This document shows, piece by piece, positions 12,300 through 23,789 of a stretch of DNA of 64,000 nt. The notes beneath the pieces are model-generated. The model worked only from the letters and a program-made list of their open reading frames with translations. It did not search any database and had not been told where the DNA came from. A program made the translations under genes and the position numbers. Numbering within the stretch: the first letter of the stretch is position 1; each line of letters starts with the position of its first letter. The stretch is taken from NCBI GenBank assembly GCA_038030265.1, contig CM075938.1:56103189-56167188 (forward strand), read 5' to 3'. The stretch comes from Corythucha ciliata (Eukaryota; Arthropoda; Insecta; Hemiptera; Tingidae).

Positions 12300-12970
12300 T
12301 TTCTCACATTAACGTATTTAATTAAGAGAAAACGTATGGAAATTTACTGTCTCGAGGCAGATTTTTTGGGGAATCGAAAACGCTATTAGGCCCTCCTCAA
12401 ATTGAACCTGTGAACATACACATACTGGTTCACACATTCACAGTCAATTATTTTTTGTCCGCGCATGGGAGTGGCCTGGGTTCAATTTACAGTGGGTCTC
12501 CCGGTATATATTTATGTAATACACGACTTGTATATATATGTATTGGCCGGTTTTCGAGCTTTTCAAATCTGGCAACCCTAGATGGAAATGAACTGCCCAG
12601 AGCAGAATTTCACGCAAATGGACTACTCTGATTAAAGGTCACCGCACGCTGTCAAGCATACAATACAGTGACTGAACCGCTGGAACTTATAATACAAGAG
12701 GCCCTACCTAGGCTGAGAGTTAGCGCGGTGCCGGCCTGCACAAGTCACACGAAAGTCACGAAATCATCCCCGACGTCTTTAAGAAATAAAATCTTGTCGC
12801 TAAGTTCCCTTACGAATAGTTTAATGAGGAAAAATTAAGAAAAAATTAATACAAAAAGAGCAAATCCGAAAACCGGCTTTACTTAAGGCCGGTCGATGGT
12901 CCGGCCGGCATCCGGCCTCGGACTTCCAAAACCGGCCAGGCCGGTCGAAAACCGGTCATCTGGCAACCCT
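12300..12970. repeat. Right SINE-like block and right ccggtt-rich block of the composite element
   Basis: This stretch is the inverse of the left blocks at 8275-8760. Near 12500-12585 it also preserves, in inverse, the uninterrupted sequence into which the palindromes at 3441 and 4887 and the hAT-like element at 6401 were inserted on the left side. That makes it a useful reference for the order of insertion. Confidence 0.75.
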
Positions 12971-12980
12971 ACTCACACGT

Positions 12981-13640
12981 AAAAGAGGCAGGTTCGATCC
13001 TAGCATCGGGGAAGTTTTCTGGAAATAAATGTAAGAAATGTGAATGTAATACGTTAAATGAGTAATTACAGAAAAGTCTTCGTCCCCTAGCACACTCACG
13101 ATATCTAACAAATAACATGACACTCGAATTAATTTTTTTTTTTGTATTTATTGTTATTTTACCACTGAGTTTCGGTAAAGCTTGCAATACAACCTTCTGG
13201 AGACCTAAAAGAAATTTGCTTATCGAAGTCTACCCGCAATTTTTCTTCTCCGTTGAGTTTCGCTACTAGGCTCCTTTAAACCTGTTTAAGGCCTACTGCA
13301 GGTCCCTTATAGAAGCTGATGTCTCTGTAAAGTCATCCTATCTTCCTCTTATAGGTCCATCCGAAGCTCTCTACAACTTCGGTAATAATGGAAACCTTCA
13401 GCCCTTTTGGTCTTATAGAACGCTATTGCAAGTTTTTCAGAAATAGTTGTGCTTCTGTAAACAGCTTCTGTTAGACTTACGCGAAGTACTACCGAAGTCG
13501 AATTGTTAGTTGGGGGGGGGGGGTCAGCAAATTACTGGATCGTCATCAAATTTTGATGGCTTGTACTGCCACCGGAGTAAAGTATAATTACAGAAAATCA
13601 GCCCAGTCGGAACGCTTTAAGGAGAGTTATGGGCTGGTCC
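12981..13640. other. Gene-free stretch with degenerate repeats
   Basis: I see no exon. At 13200-13500 there are weakly repeated pieces around ccgaagctctctacaacttcgg and cttataga. A run of G lies near 13512. This is where the fourth ORC5 exon would be expected, and nothing like it is visible. Confidence 0.4.
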
Positions 13641-14092
13641 GCAGAATTCGTTATGTTGGTCCGCAAATTAGGAGGACCCAATACAACTGGCACTTCCCTC
13701 CGTAGCGTGCAGAGTCATCATAAATCGTTGGATTAGCTCTATTATGCATTTTGAGGCTGAAAAATTAACGCTAAGTGGCCGATCTGCATGCTTTTATGAA
13801 TCTGCAGATCTGCACGCTACGGGGGGAAGTGCCAGTTGTACAGACAAGGAAGGATCAAAATTGAAGCAAATTTTCGTAAATGGTATGGTGGCAAAACTGA
13901 TTGATCGAGTGAGTCGCTTAATTATTGTCTCATCGAAATACGATCGGCAATGTTGTGCCTATTATTGGTCTACTGTAGCTTTCTTTTTCATTTATAGTCC
14001 CGTTTTCATTGAATTACGGAATTTTAGGTGTTAATCTGCAGATGCGAAGTGTTAGTCTTGCAGATCCGCAGATCTGCGTTTTAGACAGACCC
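13640..14092. mobile_element. Left-truncated copy of the agacagaccc palindromic family
   Basis: The right end (cgcagatctgcgttttagacagaccc) matches the terminus of the element at 57437-59383, and the body shares gcattttgaggctgaa, aattaacgctaagtggccgatc and gatctgcacgctac. It holds about one unit plus the terminal part. It lies about 80 bp downstream of the last visible ORC5 exon, so it is either in the next intron or at a break in the gene. The plus-strand ORF here is repeat translation. Confidence 0.75.
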
Positions 14093-14175
14093 GCCCTTAA
14101 GTACTCTACTCGATAGAATGGGTTACGTATGCAACAAGTGGCTTGAGCCTTGACTGTTATTAACTGCCAACGTAC

Positions 14176-14751
14176 CTGACAATTCCTGCAGCTTAGAAAA
14201 TGACAACAGGTATAGATCGTTGAGTTCATCCAGGTACTCGACACCATCAAGAACCTAAGAGCATGGCGAACAGTTAATTACTATCCTCTTCATTCATAAA
14301 AACTTCAGGAAAGACAAATTACAATAATTAACGAGTCATTGTCGTTGAAAGTACCCCTTTTCCGTGCTACATTCAACTGTGAAATGGCGTCCATAAAGTT
14401 GTCAATCTTTCCCGTCCAACTCGACCCCAACAGCTGCGACAGCATTGTTTCGAACAGAAGACGTTGAGTGTAGCATTCCACACAATTGACGAAGGCAACT
14501 CGGGCTTGAACCGACTTTATAAAATAGCGAACGACGCTTGTTTTACCCACGCCCGAGTGACCGTGGATAAAAACGGGCGACGGAAGTGGTTCCCCCGGCT
14601 GTTTTTAGGGGGTGTGTAAAACGACAATTAAAAAATACCGAGTTTCTGATAGAAAAAGTTGTCAACTTACCGAGCTGTACAACTGTTGAAGGAGTTTGAT
14701 TTGTTTTTCACGGCCGGGAAACTTTCGAATTACCGTGGAAATGTCGAGCAT
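14176..14751 (-). CDS. ORC5: Origin recognition complex subunit 5, first three exons only
   Basis: ORC5 is an AAA+ subunit of the complex that binds replication origins and loads MCM helicases. Exons: 14751-14671, 14598-14323 and 14254-14176, all with GT-AG borders and matching phases. The translation starts MLDISTVIRKFPGREKQ. Exon 2 has the Walker A motif GHSGVGKTS followed by FVNCVECYTQRLLFE, which matches the ORC5 signature; the exon 2-3 junction forms a Walker B region (LIIVLDGVEYLDE). Exon 3 ends ...KLQELS with donor gtacgt. This is about 145 residues; the family usually has about 430. The expected winged-helix part is not found downstream. A repeat begins within 100 bp and the 9.6-kb composite follows, so the gene is either truncated or has an intron leaving the window. 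Confidence 0.85.
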
Positions 14752-14992
14752 TTTTCTGGCTGAACAACGTTCTTCTTGTTATCCACGAAAACTTTATCAC
14801 GGTACAGCACGCTGTTTGGGCGGACTGCGAGCGTTTTTAGCGCGGCACTCCCGCTTCCTGGCGGGCGATTGAAAAACTTCATTGGCGGCAACAAGCTCAA
14901 GGATAATCTTTTTCACCGGCCGCGTTTACGAGCCTCCACTAAAATGACGAATTTAACCGAAACTGAGGCTCCATAAAACTAAGAAGAAAATG

Positions 14993-15045
14993 TCATTTAA
15001 ACTGGCTCCAGAAACGAATGATCTCGCAGTCTTCATCAAAGAGTG
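14993..15045 (+). CDS. Possible first coding exon divergent from ORC5
   Basis: An ATG 240 bp upstream of the ORC5 start begins MSFKLAPETNDLAVFIKE. A good donor (gtaaga) follows after about 54 bases. I do not recognise the protein and find no second exon before the nucleolin-like gene on the other strand. A TTAA-flanked MITE sits just inside the supposed intron. The placement suggests a shared promoter with ORC5. It could equally be a chance ORF. Confidence 0.3.
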
Positions 15046-15056
15046 TAAGACCTTAA

Positions 15057-15299
15057 GGGGGCGTACTAGTACTACCCCTCGCCCATCATCCCCTCACCGT
15101 TTTACGCGCAAAGTATTAGGAATATATCATTTTTTATGGTCTCATACGAAACCTTGTAGTCCTGAGACTTGCCCATTTAAAATTAGAGGAAAGTCAGAAT
15201 TGAAATTCGGGCTCTGCTGGGCAAGTCTCAATTCCAAATGAACTTTGTGCGTGAAACGGTGAGGGGTTAATGGGCGAGGGGTAGTACTTGCATGCCCCC
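15057..15299. mobile_element. piggyBac-like MITE flanked by TTAA
   Basis: The inverted ends (gggggcgtactagtactacc and its complement, with imperfect matching) are bordered on both sides by TTAA (15053-15056 and 15300-15303), the piggyBac-type duplication. The arms continue as ccctcgcccat...cctcaccgtttacgc. The interior is short, with a second inverted pair around gcccatttaaaattagagg. Confidence 0.75.
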
Positions 15300-15471
15300 T
15301 TAAGGGACGGGGTTAATGGCTTTAGGAACTCAAAGGATTAAGTACCTTAGAAATGAAGGCACGCTGTAAGTTCAGGTACTCAGAAAATGCAGGGGGACGG
15401 GTCCCCAAAAGGAACAGAAGAGTAGGAAGTAATAAAAGAAAGATTTATTAATATCTACAGTCTAAAATATT

Positions 15472-17136
15472 TCAACTTTGCTTGTTAAACTTTTTCTTGG
15501 TGGCTTCTTTCTTTTTGTCAAATTTTTGCTTCGTCTTATTCTTCAAAGCGGCGCTTTTGTCCTGAGCTGGCTGCTGTGGAGACTTCTTCCCGGGCGAGCC
15601 AGCACCTTGGAATGGTTTCTGCTGATTACTGCCACCCTTGTTAAATGGTTTCTTCGTGTTTTGCTGTCCTTGACCGCCGAATTTCCGTTTCTGACCCTGT
15701 TTCTGTTGTTGACCGTGCGGTTGATCTTTTTTCTGTTTCACCGGATCAACCAGTTCAATTGTGACGACGCCCTGTCCCACCTGGGACCCGCTCTTACCGA
15801 CGATTTTTTTAGCCGAGTCGGGACTTTCAAATTCAACGGTGGCCGCATAGTCGGAGTCCGCCTTCTTTTTCAACATCATACTAGCGATGTCGTCGCAGTC
15901 GTTTAACAAGTCCTTCAGGGATTTGGCCGCTCCAAAAATACCACCTTTGCCTGGTTTGATGTGGTCAACGGATACTGTTCGCGAGGTGTCGCCAGCAAGG
16001 CGAACGACAATTTCACGGCCTTCGACTTGAGTGCCGGACTTTTTGAGAGCTTTTTGAACGGAGTCGCTTTCGGCAAAATTCACAACGGCGGAACCGCGAG
16101 GTTTGCCCATAGTGTTTCTGGCAATAGCGACGCTTTCGACAGCACCACAATCGGCAAAAAGCCGTTTGATATTCTCCTCGGTGACCGTGGAAAACGGCAT
16201 ATTACCTACGTAGACTGCTTTGCTGCGATCAACATCGTGGGGGGTCGTTTCTGTCTTGTTAGCGCCCTTTACCGAGCGTTTCGCCACCTTGATAGCTTTT
16301 CCCACCAGTTTCGCGCCGTTTTTTTTCAAAGCTGCTTCGAGCGACTCGTCGTCGACGAAACTCACGAATCCATATCCTTTGCTCATCTTTGTTCTTGGGT
16401 CCTTGACTATTACGAGGCTTTCTATTTCACCACAGCCTGAAAAGAATTTTCGAACGTCGTCTTCAGTCACACCAGCAGCTATATTACCGATGAAAATCGA
16501 CTTCGACGCGTCATTAGCAGCCGTCGGAGACTTCTCTCCGTTAGTCTTCGCCGCTTTAGGAGAAGCTTGTTCGGCTGAAATTAAGTTCTTTTAAGTCAAC
16601 GTTCTCATAAGAGAAAAAAAGACAAAAAGCTACTTACCTTTTTTAGGCGTTTTCTTTCCAGTCACCGGTTTGGAACTCACAAGAGCTGGAGCCTCATCAG
16701 ACTCGTCTTCGTCATCATCATCATCATCATCCTCCTCCTCGTCGTCGTCGTCAACTTCCATTTTAGAGGCACCCTTTTTACCTTTCAAAAGAGCATCAAC
16801 TGGGCTTCCTTCTTCAGCCTCAGAGTCAGAATCGTCCGACAAAGGTCCAAACTCTTCACCGTCCAAACCGAAATCCTCGTCGCTGTCAACGTCGGACTCT
16901 GAAAGATCCTCAAGACGCTTCTTAGGTGCACCCTTTTTCCCTTTCATCGCCGCCGCTCCACCGGCCTTCTTGGCGGGCGTGGGTTTCTTGTTGGACTTCA
17001 TCACGCCCGCGGGTGGCGTCTTGCCGATTTTAGGGCTTTGAGTTAAACCGACCGATTTCTTACCACTTTTCGGAGGGTTCGGAGTCTTCTGTTTACCGAC
17101 AGGAGTTTTTTTAACAGCTGGAGATTTCATTTTCAT
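15472..17136 (-). CDS. Nucleolin-like nucleolar RNA-binding protein, two RRMs
   Basis: Two exons, 17136-16638 and 16574-15472, encode about 533 residues. Exon 1 is a basic, KK/TP-rich N-terminus followed by acidic runs (SESDVDSDED and a long D/E tract), as in nucleolin and Nopp-type proteins. Exon 2 has an RRM with RNP2 IFIGNI and RNP1 KGYGFVSF, and a second with VYVGNM and RGSAVVNF. A third, weaker RRM-like region follows, then a Q/K/G-rich basic tail. By family analogy it acts in rRNA processing in the nucleolus. I chose the start MKMKSPAVKK; an in-frame ATG ten codons upstream is also possible. A polyadenylation signal (aataaa on the minus strand) lies near 15450. The exact orthologue is uncertain. 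Confidence 0.85.
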
Positions 17137-17566
17137 TGTTGATCGCGAAAATACTATTTTTACCACGTTTTCTTCAACTCAGATATACAAACTTACGAAG
17201 CTCACAACACTACCGGGTCGAGGGGTTCTCTCACGTGCACTTGAAGACAACCTCAAAAGTATTCGGAGAACACGCTGCGATCACAAGTTAGGCAACCTAA
17301 CTGTGTGGAGGGGATGATGATTGAGCGGGGAGTGGGGGCAATAACGTTAATTTAAAAATAAATTCCTTCCTAAACTCATTAATTCATTCGATAAAATAGA
17401 AAAAAGAACCTACTCAATGCCCTACGTAAATACAAAAGGGCAAAAAAGAGATAAAAACCCCAAGACAGTCGTGAAGAACGACGCCTGCGCTATTAACTTT
17501 GGCGCGAAGAGGAGCCTGCAAAAGTAACGAATCGAAAACCCATTAAAGTTTAATTACCAAATGGAC

Positions 17567-20500
17567 AGGGGCGGATACAGGGGGTGGGCGATCGGGCTGA
17601 GCCCGAAGGGCCGGAGGCCCCGAGGACCAGTGCGGCCGGAGGGCCGATGCCTGCCCCCCCCCCCAACTCTTTGACGGGTCCTAGTCATCCTGAGAAAGCT
17701 GGTAACTACAAATTATTTTTTCTCGGTAATGGTCCTTAAGGTAAGCCTACAGAGTCCCGGAACTGGCCTATTATAGGTACAATGAGAAAATTGAGAAAAC
17801 CTGTCAAGTAGGGTTTTCTTAAAACCGGGACAACCTTCAACCCATGACTCAAGACACAAGGCTGTTTTATAGCGTATAGATTAGCAGTTGGCTAAAAATT
17901 CACTCATTGAGAACACCTACTCTAAAGGCGTGCCGCAGCAGTTTGTGCCTAACTCTCATGCTGCATACATTTTTCCCATAATTTGCTGTCTTATACCTAT
18001 CTGCACCGATACCGATTTTATGGTCCCGTGGCAATCTTCAGGGAACTGGGCGTTAGGACTTGATCGGGGACTTAGGCATACTACCTCGTTAGATTCAGCT
18101 CAGCTAAGCAAATTGTGATCTTTGTGTGTAAATTTTTCTCTTCCACCCAGGGGCGCCGCGCCGTGTCCTTAGGGGCGCGTCTAGCAAAATGAGCAGGGGA
18201 GAAGGCAGGTGGACGACGAAAAATGACCTAAGAAGCCCATTTGACTTATGAATATTTCAAAACTATAAAATAGCCGAAAATTGAAGTTATTTTTCAATTT
18301 TAGCCGTGGATTAACGAGCTTTTCCTCTACACTTTGTCCGCGAATAGTGATTTTCCTTAATTTTAGCTGCGAAGTAGCGTTTTTATCCTATGTTAGCGAT
18401 TTTCTCAATTTTTGCCATGAATTGAAGTTTTCCTCGATTTTTGCAGCAAATTATCGATTTTTTACCTTTTTAGCAGTGAATTAGCACTTTGAGCTGCAAG
18501 TATAGCGTTTTCGTTGATTTCAGCCGCGCTAATTAATTAATTAATTTCTTAATATTGACCGCAATTTTTTTTTCAACTTTTAGCTATAGACAAGCGCTTT
18601 TTTTCAGGTATACGTCCAAAGTTGCCTTCAGAAGCAACAGATTATTGTCTTTTGCTGAATTTTAGCCCCGAGTCAGCGTTATTACTAAATTTTAGTCGTG
18701 AATTGGCGTTTTCTCTAATATAGCCGTCAATTAGCCGATTTTTTTCATTGGAATCCGCGAATGAACGTTTTTTCTAGACTATCCGCAAATCATCGGACTT
18801 TTTACAAATTTTCGCTGCCAATTAATTATCTATTCTTTTCAATTAAGTCCGCGACATTAGATTGTTCCAAGTTTAGCCGCTAAGTAGCGCTTTTTGTCAA
18901 ACTTCGTTAGAGAAGCTATTTTTCTCAATTTTTGCCGTGGATTAGCTATGTCCCAATTTTAGCAGCTAATTAGCCATTCTTCTCAATTTCCGTCGTGAGT
19001 TAGCATTTTTCGAAAATTAGCTGTGAATTGTGACTTTTCACTTTTTTATCAGTGAACGGGCATTTTTTTTGCAATTTCAGATGCGAACTTGTCATTTTTC
19101 TCAATTTTAGCCCCGAATTAGCGTGTTTTTTTCTATCGTATAGCCTTAGCGGTTTTTTTTTCCTTTTAGCGCTTTCAGAGAAGCCAAAACTGCTTCACGT
19201 CTCAATTTTACCAACAGCAAATTAGCGTTTTTTCTTCATTTTAGGCATAAAGTGGCATCTATACACCGCGAATCAGCTATTTTTCTCAATTTCGGTCTGG
19301 ATGTTTCATCGAGATACCGCGAATGAAGGCTTTTGAACAGTTTTGGCCACAAATACTAGCGATTTTTCCCAACTTTTTGCAGCCGTTGGTACTTTGCCTG
19401 CAAGAATAGCATATTAGTACGCCTTCTCATCTTTATCCGCTTGCGGACCTAAGAAAAGCAAACTGGGGAGCAGCGTATTCTCTCTATTTTAGCCGCGAAG
19501 TTACCCCCAGAAGGCTGCATTTTCTCTCTTTTCGCTTTTGTGGGCTAAATGGATTATTCAGCTACACTCCTTGCTGATCACCTGCAAGCACTCCATCCTG
19601 GGTCGGATGGATTGAAAATCGTCGAAAGGAGCCAATATCGCTGTCAAACTGCATGCCAAAAACTCGTTTTCACGAACCTACAAACATGAACATAAGCTAT
19701 GTCTTCACTTGTGCCTTTTTGCGTGCGTCAGAGGCGTCATAGCAGGCGATGTGTTGAACGTGAGGAATGCGCTATTGCATGCCTCAAAAAGCTGAAAGGA
19801 TATCAGAAATTGCGTGCATTGCTTGCGTGCATGCGTTGTTGAAAGTTGCAAAGGCGTGTTGAATTGAAAGAGGAAGACGAAAGCGCACAAGTGGAGACAT
19901 AGCTAAAGATCCTTAATATCCACATTTTTAGGCCCACATAAGGAGCCCGCGGCGATCCGGCCCCCTCACCCCTGTCTCGGTGCGCTACTAATTCACGGAC
20001 AGAAGTGAGAAAAAGCGCTGCTTCGTGGCTCATGTTTCCTTAAAGCTTCCGCGAATAAAGTACAGAAAAAGCGCTAATTCATTAATGAAATTGAAAAAAA
20101 TGGCTTATTAGCGGTTAAGATCAAGAAAAATACGAACTCACCGCAAAAACTCCGAAAAAACGCTAATTCACCGCTCAATGGCGAATTATCGCTAATCCAC
20201 AGATAAAATTCAGAAGCGCTGACGTGAAGAAAAACGCTAATTTGCTATTTAAATGGACAAAACGTCAAATCCGCAGCTTCTAAAGGTAGCTTTGTGCCAG
20301 AAAGTGAAAAAATCGCTAATTCACAGCCAAATTCAGAAAAAGCTTTACGTAGTTCGCGACGAAAATTGGGGAAAAACTCTAATTCGTGGCTGAAAGGTAT
20401 AAAAATCTATAATTTTAGCGGCTAAAATGAGGAAAAACGCTAATGCTGTGTGGTTATAATAAGGGTAAACGGCTAATTGGGGTTCAAATTGAGAAAATTT

Positions 20501-20916
20501 GCTAATTCTCAGAAAATTGAGAAAATGCCAAGCCGAGGCTTCCGGAGGCAACTTTGCAGCCCATGAGCAAAAAGCGCTAATTTACGGCAAAAATTTAGAA
20601 AAATCGTGGCTAAAATGGAAACGTATCGCTTCTTCGACGTTGGAATCACCGATGAAATTGAGAAGAACCTCTGAAGTGTTGAAAAAAGTGTAGAAAAAAA
20701 AACGTTTTTCGACAAGACGGGTGGGTGGATAGCGCTGGTTAGTGGGTAATTAAGCATTTTCGGCTACGTGTCTACATTACGTTCTTGTGCGTCCAGGTAC
20801 GCACTATCACCAGTGCAAGTGTGTCACATTCCTCCTGAATCACTCCTGTATAAATGTATATTGGGCCGATACTTTCCCAGTGCCCCGGGCCTGACAAATC
20901 CGTGTATCCGCCCCTG
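17567..20916. mobile_element. hAT-like nonautonomous element, 3.35 kb, 8-bp duplication
   Basis: The termini are caggggcggatacagg (left) and ccgtgtatccgcccctg (right), typical hAT ends, flanked by the exact 8-bp direct repeat CAAATGGA (17559-17566 and 20917-20924). No transposase frame is seen. From about 18240 to 19500 it is filled with degenerate 30-36-bp units of the type attagcg-tttttctcaattttagccg. From about 20050 to 20750 the same units run in the opposite orientation. The middle part (19560-20040) has unrelated sequence with no clear gene. It lies between the nucleolin-like gene and RUSF1. Confidence 0.85.
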
Positions 20917-20924
20917 CAAATGGA

Positions 20925-21700
20925 AATGAAAAGTGATGCGTTTGCCACTCAACCCTTATTCTTATGAGCCCACGAGCGTATCCAGAGTACAAACGCAGTT
21001 ATCCGACGTTATCCTTCAAAAATTTAAACCTCTGGTTGGTCGTTCGTAACCTTTCATTGCGAACGGATCTCCCAACCGAAAACTGACAATTTTGACGGTA
21101 AACTTGCAATTAAGGTCCCTTGCGACTCCCTAGGCTCGGGAAATGCGCTAATTTAGCCCCTCAAGCTGGACCCCTCCAACATGTAAACGAACAGTTCCCC
21201 TCATCAGGAACTCACCGGATCCTGTAAACGTGTCATGTTTTAGTTCTGAACAATAGCGTATCCAGCTCTTCATATTAGGAAATAAGGGCCGCTTTCAATT
21301 CGAATGTAAATTGTAATCAGAAAGCCCAATTTAAATCATAAGACACGGGGGGGGGGAGGCGCGCGCCCAGTACGCCACCCCTCTAGATCCGCGTCTGACC
21401 ACAGCAAGACTTTCGGTGTTCAAGGTAAAGTCTGCCCGGTGCAGCAGTCCAGACATAATGAAAATGCCATCACCCCCCCCCCCCAGCACAGCACTTTAGC
21501 GAGCTAAAATCCACCTCGGCTCGGAAATAAATTTCTCGAATGCGCCTTTCCTCTGGCATCAGTCATATGTGCATACAATAAAAAAAAGTAGTCACCAAGA
21601 GATAGAAGTTCGATTGCATGGAGTCGGATTCCGGCCGCCATTCACACAAATTGTATTGTCTTGGATGAAGCATCTACATTCACATATCAGCTCACACTTA
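20925..21700. other. Intergenic stretch without a gene
   Basis: No exon is supported. There are G and C homopolymer runs near 21350 and 21475. The small plus-strand ORF 21569-21820 overlaps the last RUSF1 exon on the other strand and is a shadow. Confidence 0.5.
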
Positions 21701-21708
21701 CCTCGAAT

Positions 21709-23434
21709 TCAGGCCTCTTCTGTCCAACTGCATCTCCATTCATCGACTTCTAATGAGAGTCTTTCCAAGTTCCAGTCTAATTACAAAAACAGGAAGTTGA
21801 AACGCTGCTTTACTTTGTAACGTGAGGCTCGTTTTACCAGAAGTCAAAAGAGATTCTTTAAAATCCTTGAAGCATCTCTGAGCCAATCTGTCCACTTCAA
21901 TACGCTCGGCGAAGCCAATCTCATCGTACGCCCTGCCAATCAGTTCCCCGCGAAGTCGTTTTACGATGGAATCGTGCGCCACGTACTGCTCGTCGAGCCC
22001 GGGTCCAAAGCCAGCCAGACCTTGTAGCGAAGCGTGAAAGTACGCTTCAATCACGTCCGATGGACGAGACTCCTTTTTCAACAGAACGTAGACAATCCGC
22101 TCTTTGGGCAAAGGCAGAATGAGATAACGCCTGTCTTTATACAAATGACTCGCGACTTTGAACAGGGCGGCGATATTCGTTTTTTGACGCGTCAACTGAT
22201 TCAAAGAGCACCCCAGGACGATTCTGTTGCCACAGAACGATTTACCTAGAACAAGAATAACTGATAAAAATAATTTTATTTGAGCATAATTACCACAATA
22301 ATTACAGATGGAAGGTCCAAAAAACACTCTTTCCAACTTATTAGCTTGAACGGGCGACAAGACAATTTGTGTGTTGAAGTAATGACGTAGGACCGTAATT
22401 ATGCGATCTTCGTTGAAGTGATTGAAATTTAACGACTTTACGGCTTTATAGTTTGCGTAGAGGTGTAGAAATGTCATGAGAAAGAAAATAGTCCAAATAA
22501 TCCTTTGTCAAAAGAAAACTAAAAGTTACTAGAAAAAAAAAAAAAAAATGAGAAAAATGCCTCTAATTACGTCGAGTTTTGAAATGTTGTCAGAATGGCC
22601 ATTCCAATGAGTGAGGCAATAAGATTCACACATGTCTCCTGACTGCCATCCTTGGCTGAAACATCGGCCGTATTGTGCTTCAAGGCCTGTCAGTGTCCAA
22701 ATTTCTGTTTAAAAACGGTAATGGTACGGCGGTGGGGAGAACGAGGGTAAAGCTAACCTGATGCTGCGTGATAGCTGCTCTCGTTGCACCGCCGGCAGTC
22801 CCTACAATTGCTTTGATTGACGTTGAAAGACAAATCACGAAGGATGCATGATTTGGGAACAACGGTAGACCGCAAATTTCCAAGCAAATGGCAACATCGT
22901 TGATGATATCGGCAAAAAGGCGCCATTTTTTACACTCAAAGTCCAAACTCGACCTGTTTTAGTTTTGATAGATAGTCGAATATACGTGTGGATTGGAGAG
23001 GGGAGGGTGATATCATACCCAACAGCCCAAGCGTACAAAATTCTGGCCGCCATTCCAGAACCATCCTTCAATATCCAAGTTATCGCAGCACTGAGAGCGT
23101 TTGCGCTACTATCCCCCACTCCGATGCCTTGAAGCACGGCTTTGGTGGCCAAAGTATTGTTGATGGTGCTGCACGACGCCTTGTGAGCGTTGAAAGGTTA
23201 AAAAAAAAAAATCGAACCCCGAAATACGCGAACGCTCACCTGCACAGTATCCCACAGTTGGTAGGAGAGATAGTCCGAGCTGACACTTTCGGGATATCCG
23301 CATGGTAGGAATACGTTTTTGAAGAAATTGCGAAACAGTTGTGGAAGGCTGGAGCGTTTTGACGCATTGAGCGACGCTTGGACTCGGTAGATTCTGTTGT
23401 TGTCTGAAATACGAGCAAAATAATGGTCGCTCAT
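21709..23434 (-). CDS. RUSF1: RUS family member 1 (DUF647 protein), complete
   Basis: Seven exons join in frame: 23434-23240, 23179-23019, 22953-22758, 22677-22571, 22502-22294, 22245-21838 and 21776-21709, giving 447 residues (human RUSF1 is about 468). Family landmarks appear in order: FLPCGYPESVSSDYLSYQLWD, LQGIGVGDSSANA, WRLFADIINDVA, AGGATRAAIT, NTADVSAKDGSQETCVNL, FLHLYANYKAVKSL, and the C-terminal LEVDEWRCSW. The protein is a predicted membrane protein; plant RUS1/RUS2 act in UV-B and vitamin B6-related signalling, but the animal function is not well defined. The order of the exons, their phases and the terminus all agree, so the gene looks intact. The first codons (MSDHYFAR) could belong to an upstream exon instead. 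Confidence 0.95.
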
Positions 23435-23666
23435 GATATAAGTTGGGTTTTCTTGCTATAATTTACATTCAATTTGGGCAAAGTTGTCGGGCTTGGGTGA
23501 GCCGGATAAGGGAGAAAATGGACTTTAATAATACAGTCAATTTATCCCCAAAACCTGACTGTCTAAGTCGAACAAAGTCAAGTGACTATCGGCACTGAAA
23601 CCACCCGTTATTCCAGGATCTTGAAGCTTTGTTGTAAAGCCGGATACACACATGCGATACTTGTGG

Positions 23667-23722
23667 GAAATGTGAATAGCGTTAACGTTAGCGTTAGCGG
23701 AGCTGTTTGCAAAATCTCTCTA
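23667..23722. repeat. Half copy of the MITE at 60311-60448
   Basis: The string gaatagcgttaacgttagcg followed by gttagcggagctgtttgcaaaatctctct is shared with the right half of the element near 60400-60448. The other end is missing here. Confidence 0.6.
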
Positions 23723-23789
23723 GTATGTAGTTAAAAACTAAAAAGAGTAGGAATAGAGTGGGAATACCCCCCACCCCCGCCTCCGCACC

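Larger units (their letters stand above)
3396..12970. mobile_element. 9.6-kb nested composite element flanked by a 10-bp direct repeat
   Basis: Both ends carry agggttgccagat in inverted orientation (3396 onward; complement ending at 12970). The flanks are an exact direct repeat ACTCACACGT (3386-3395 and 12971-12980), which marks one insertion event. Inside are later insertions (two palindromes and a hAT-like element, listed separately), a pair of inverted SINE-like blocks (8275-8480 and 12300-12540), a pair of inverted blocks rich in ccggtcgaaaaccgg-type motifs (8484-8760 and 12640-12970), and an AT-rich tandem-repeat core. No transposase is visible. The superfamily is uncertain; a 10-bp duplication would fit Mutator-like elements better than hAT. 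Confidence 0.65.

Noticed and set aside
11663..12307. 214-codon minus-strand ORF
   Set aside because: It runs through the tRNA-like SINE head and the 20-bp repeat core; composition follows the repeats and no domain is visible.
15478..16594. Plus-strand ORFs of 124-159 codons
   Set aside because: They are antisense shadows of the nucleolin-like exon 2; the minus frame has two RRMs and good splice phases.
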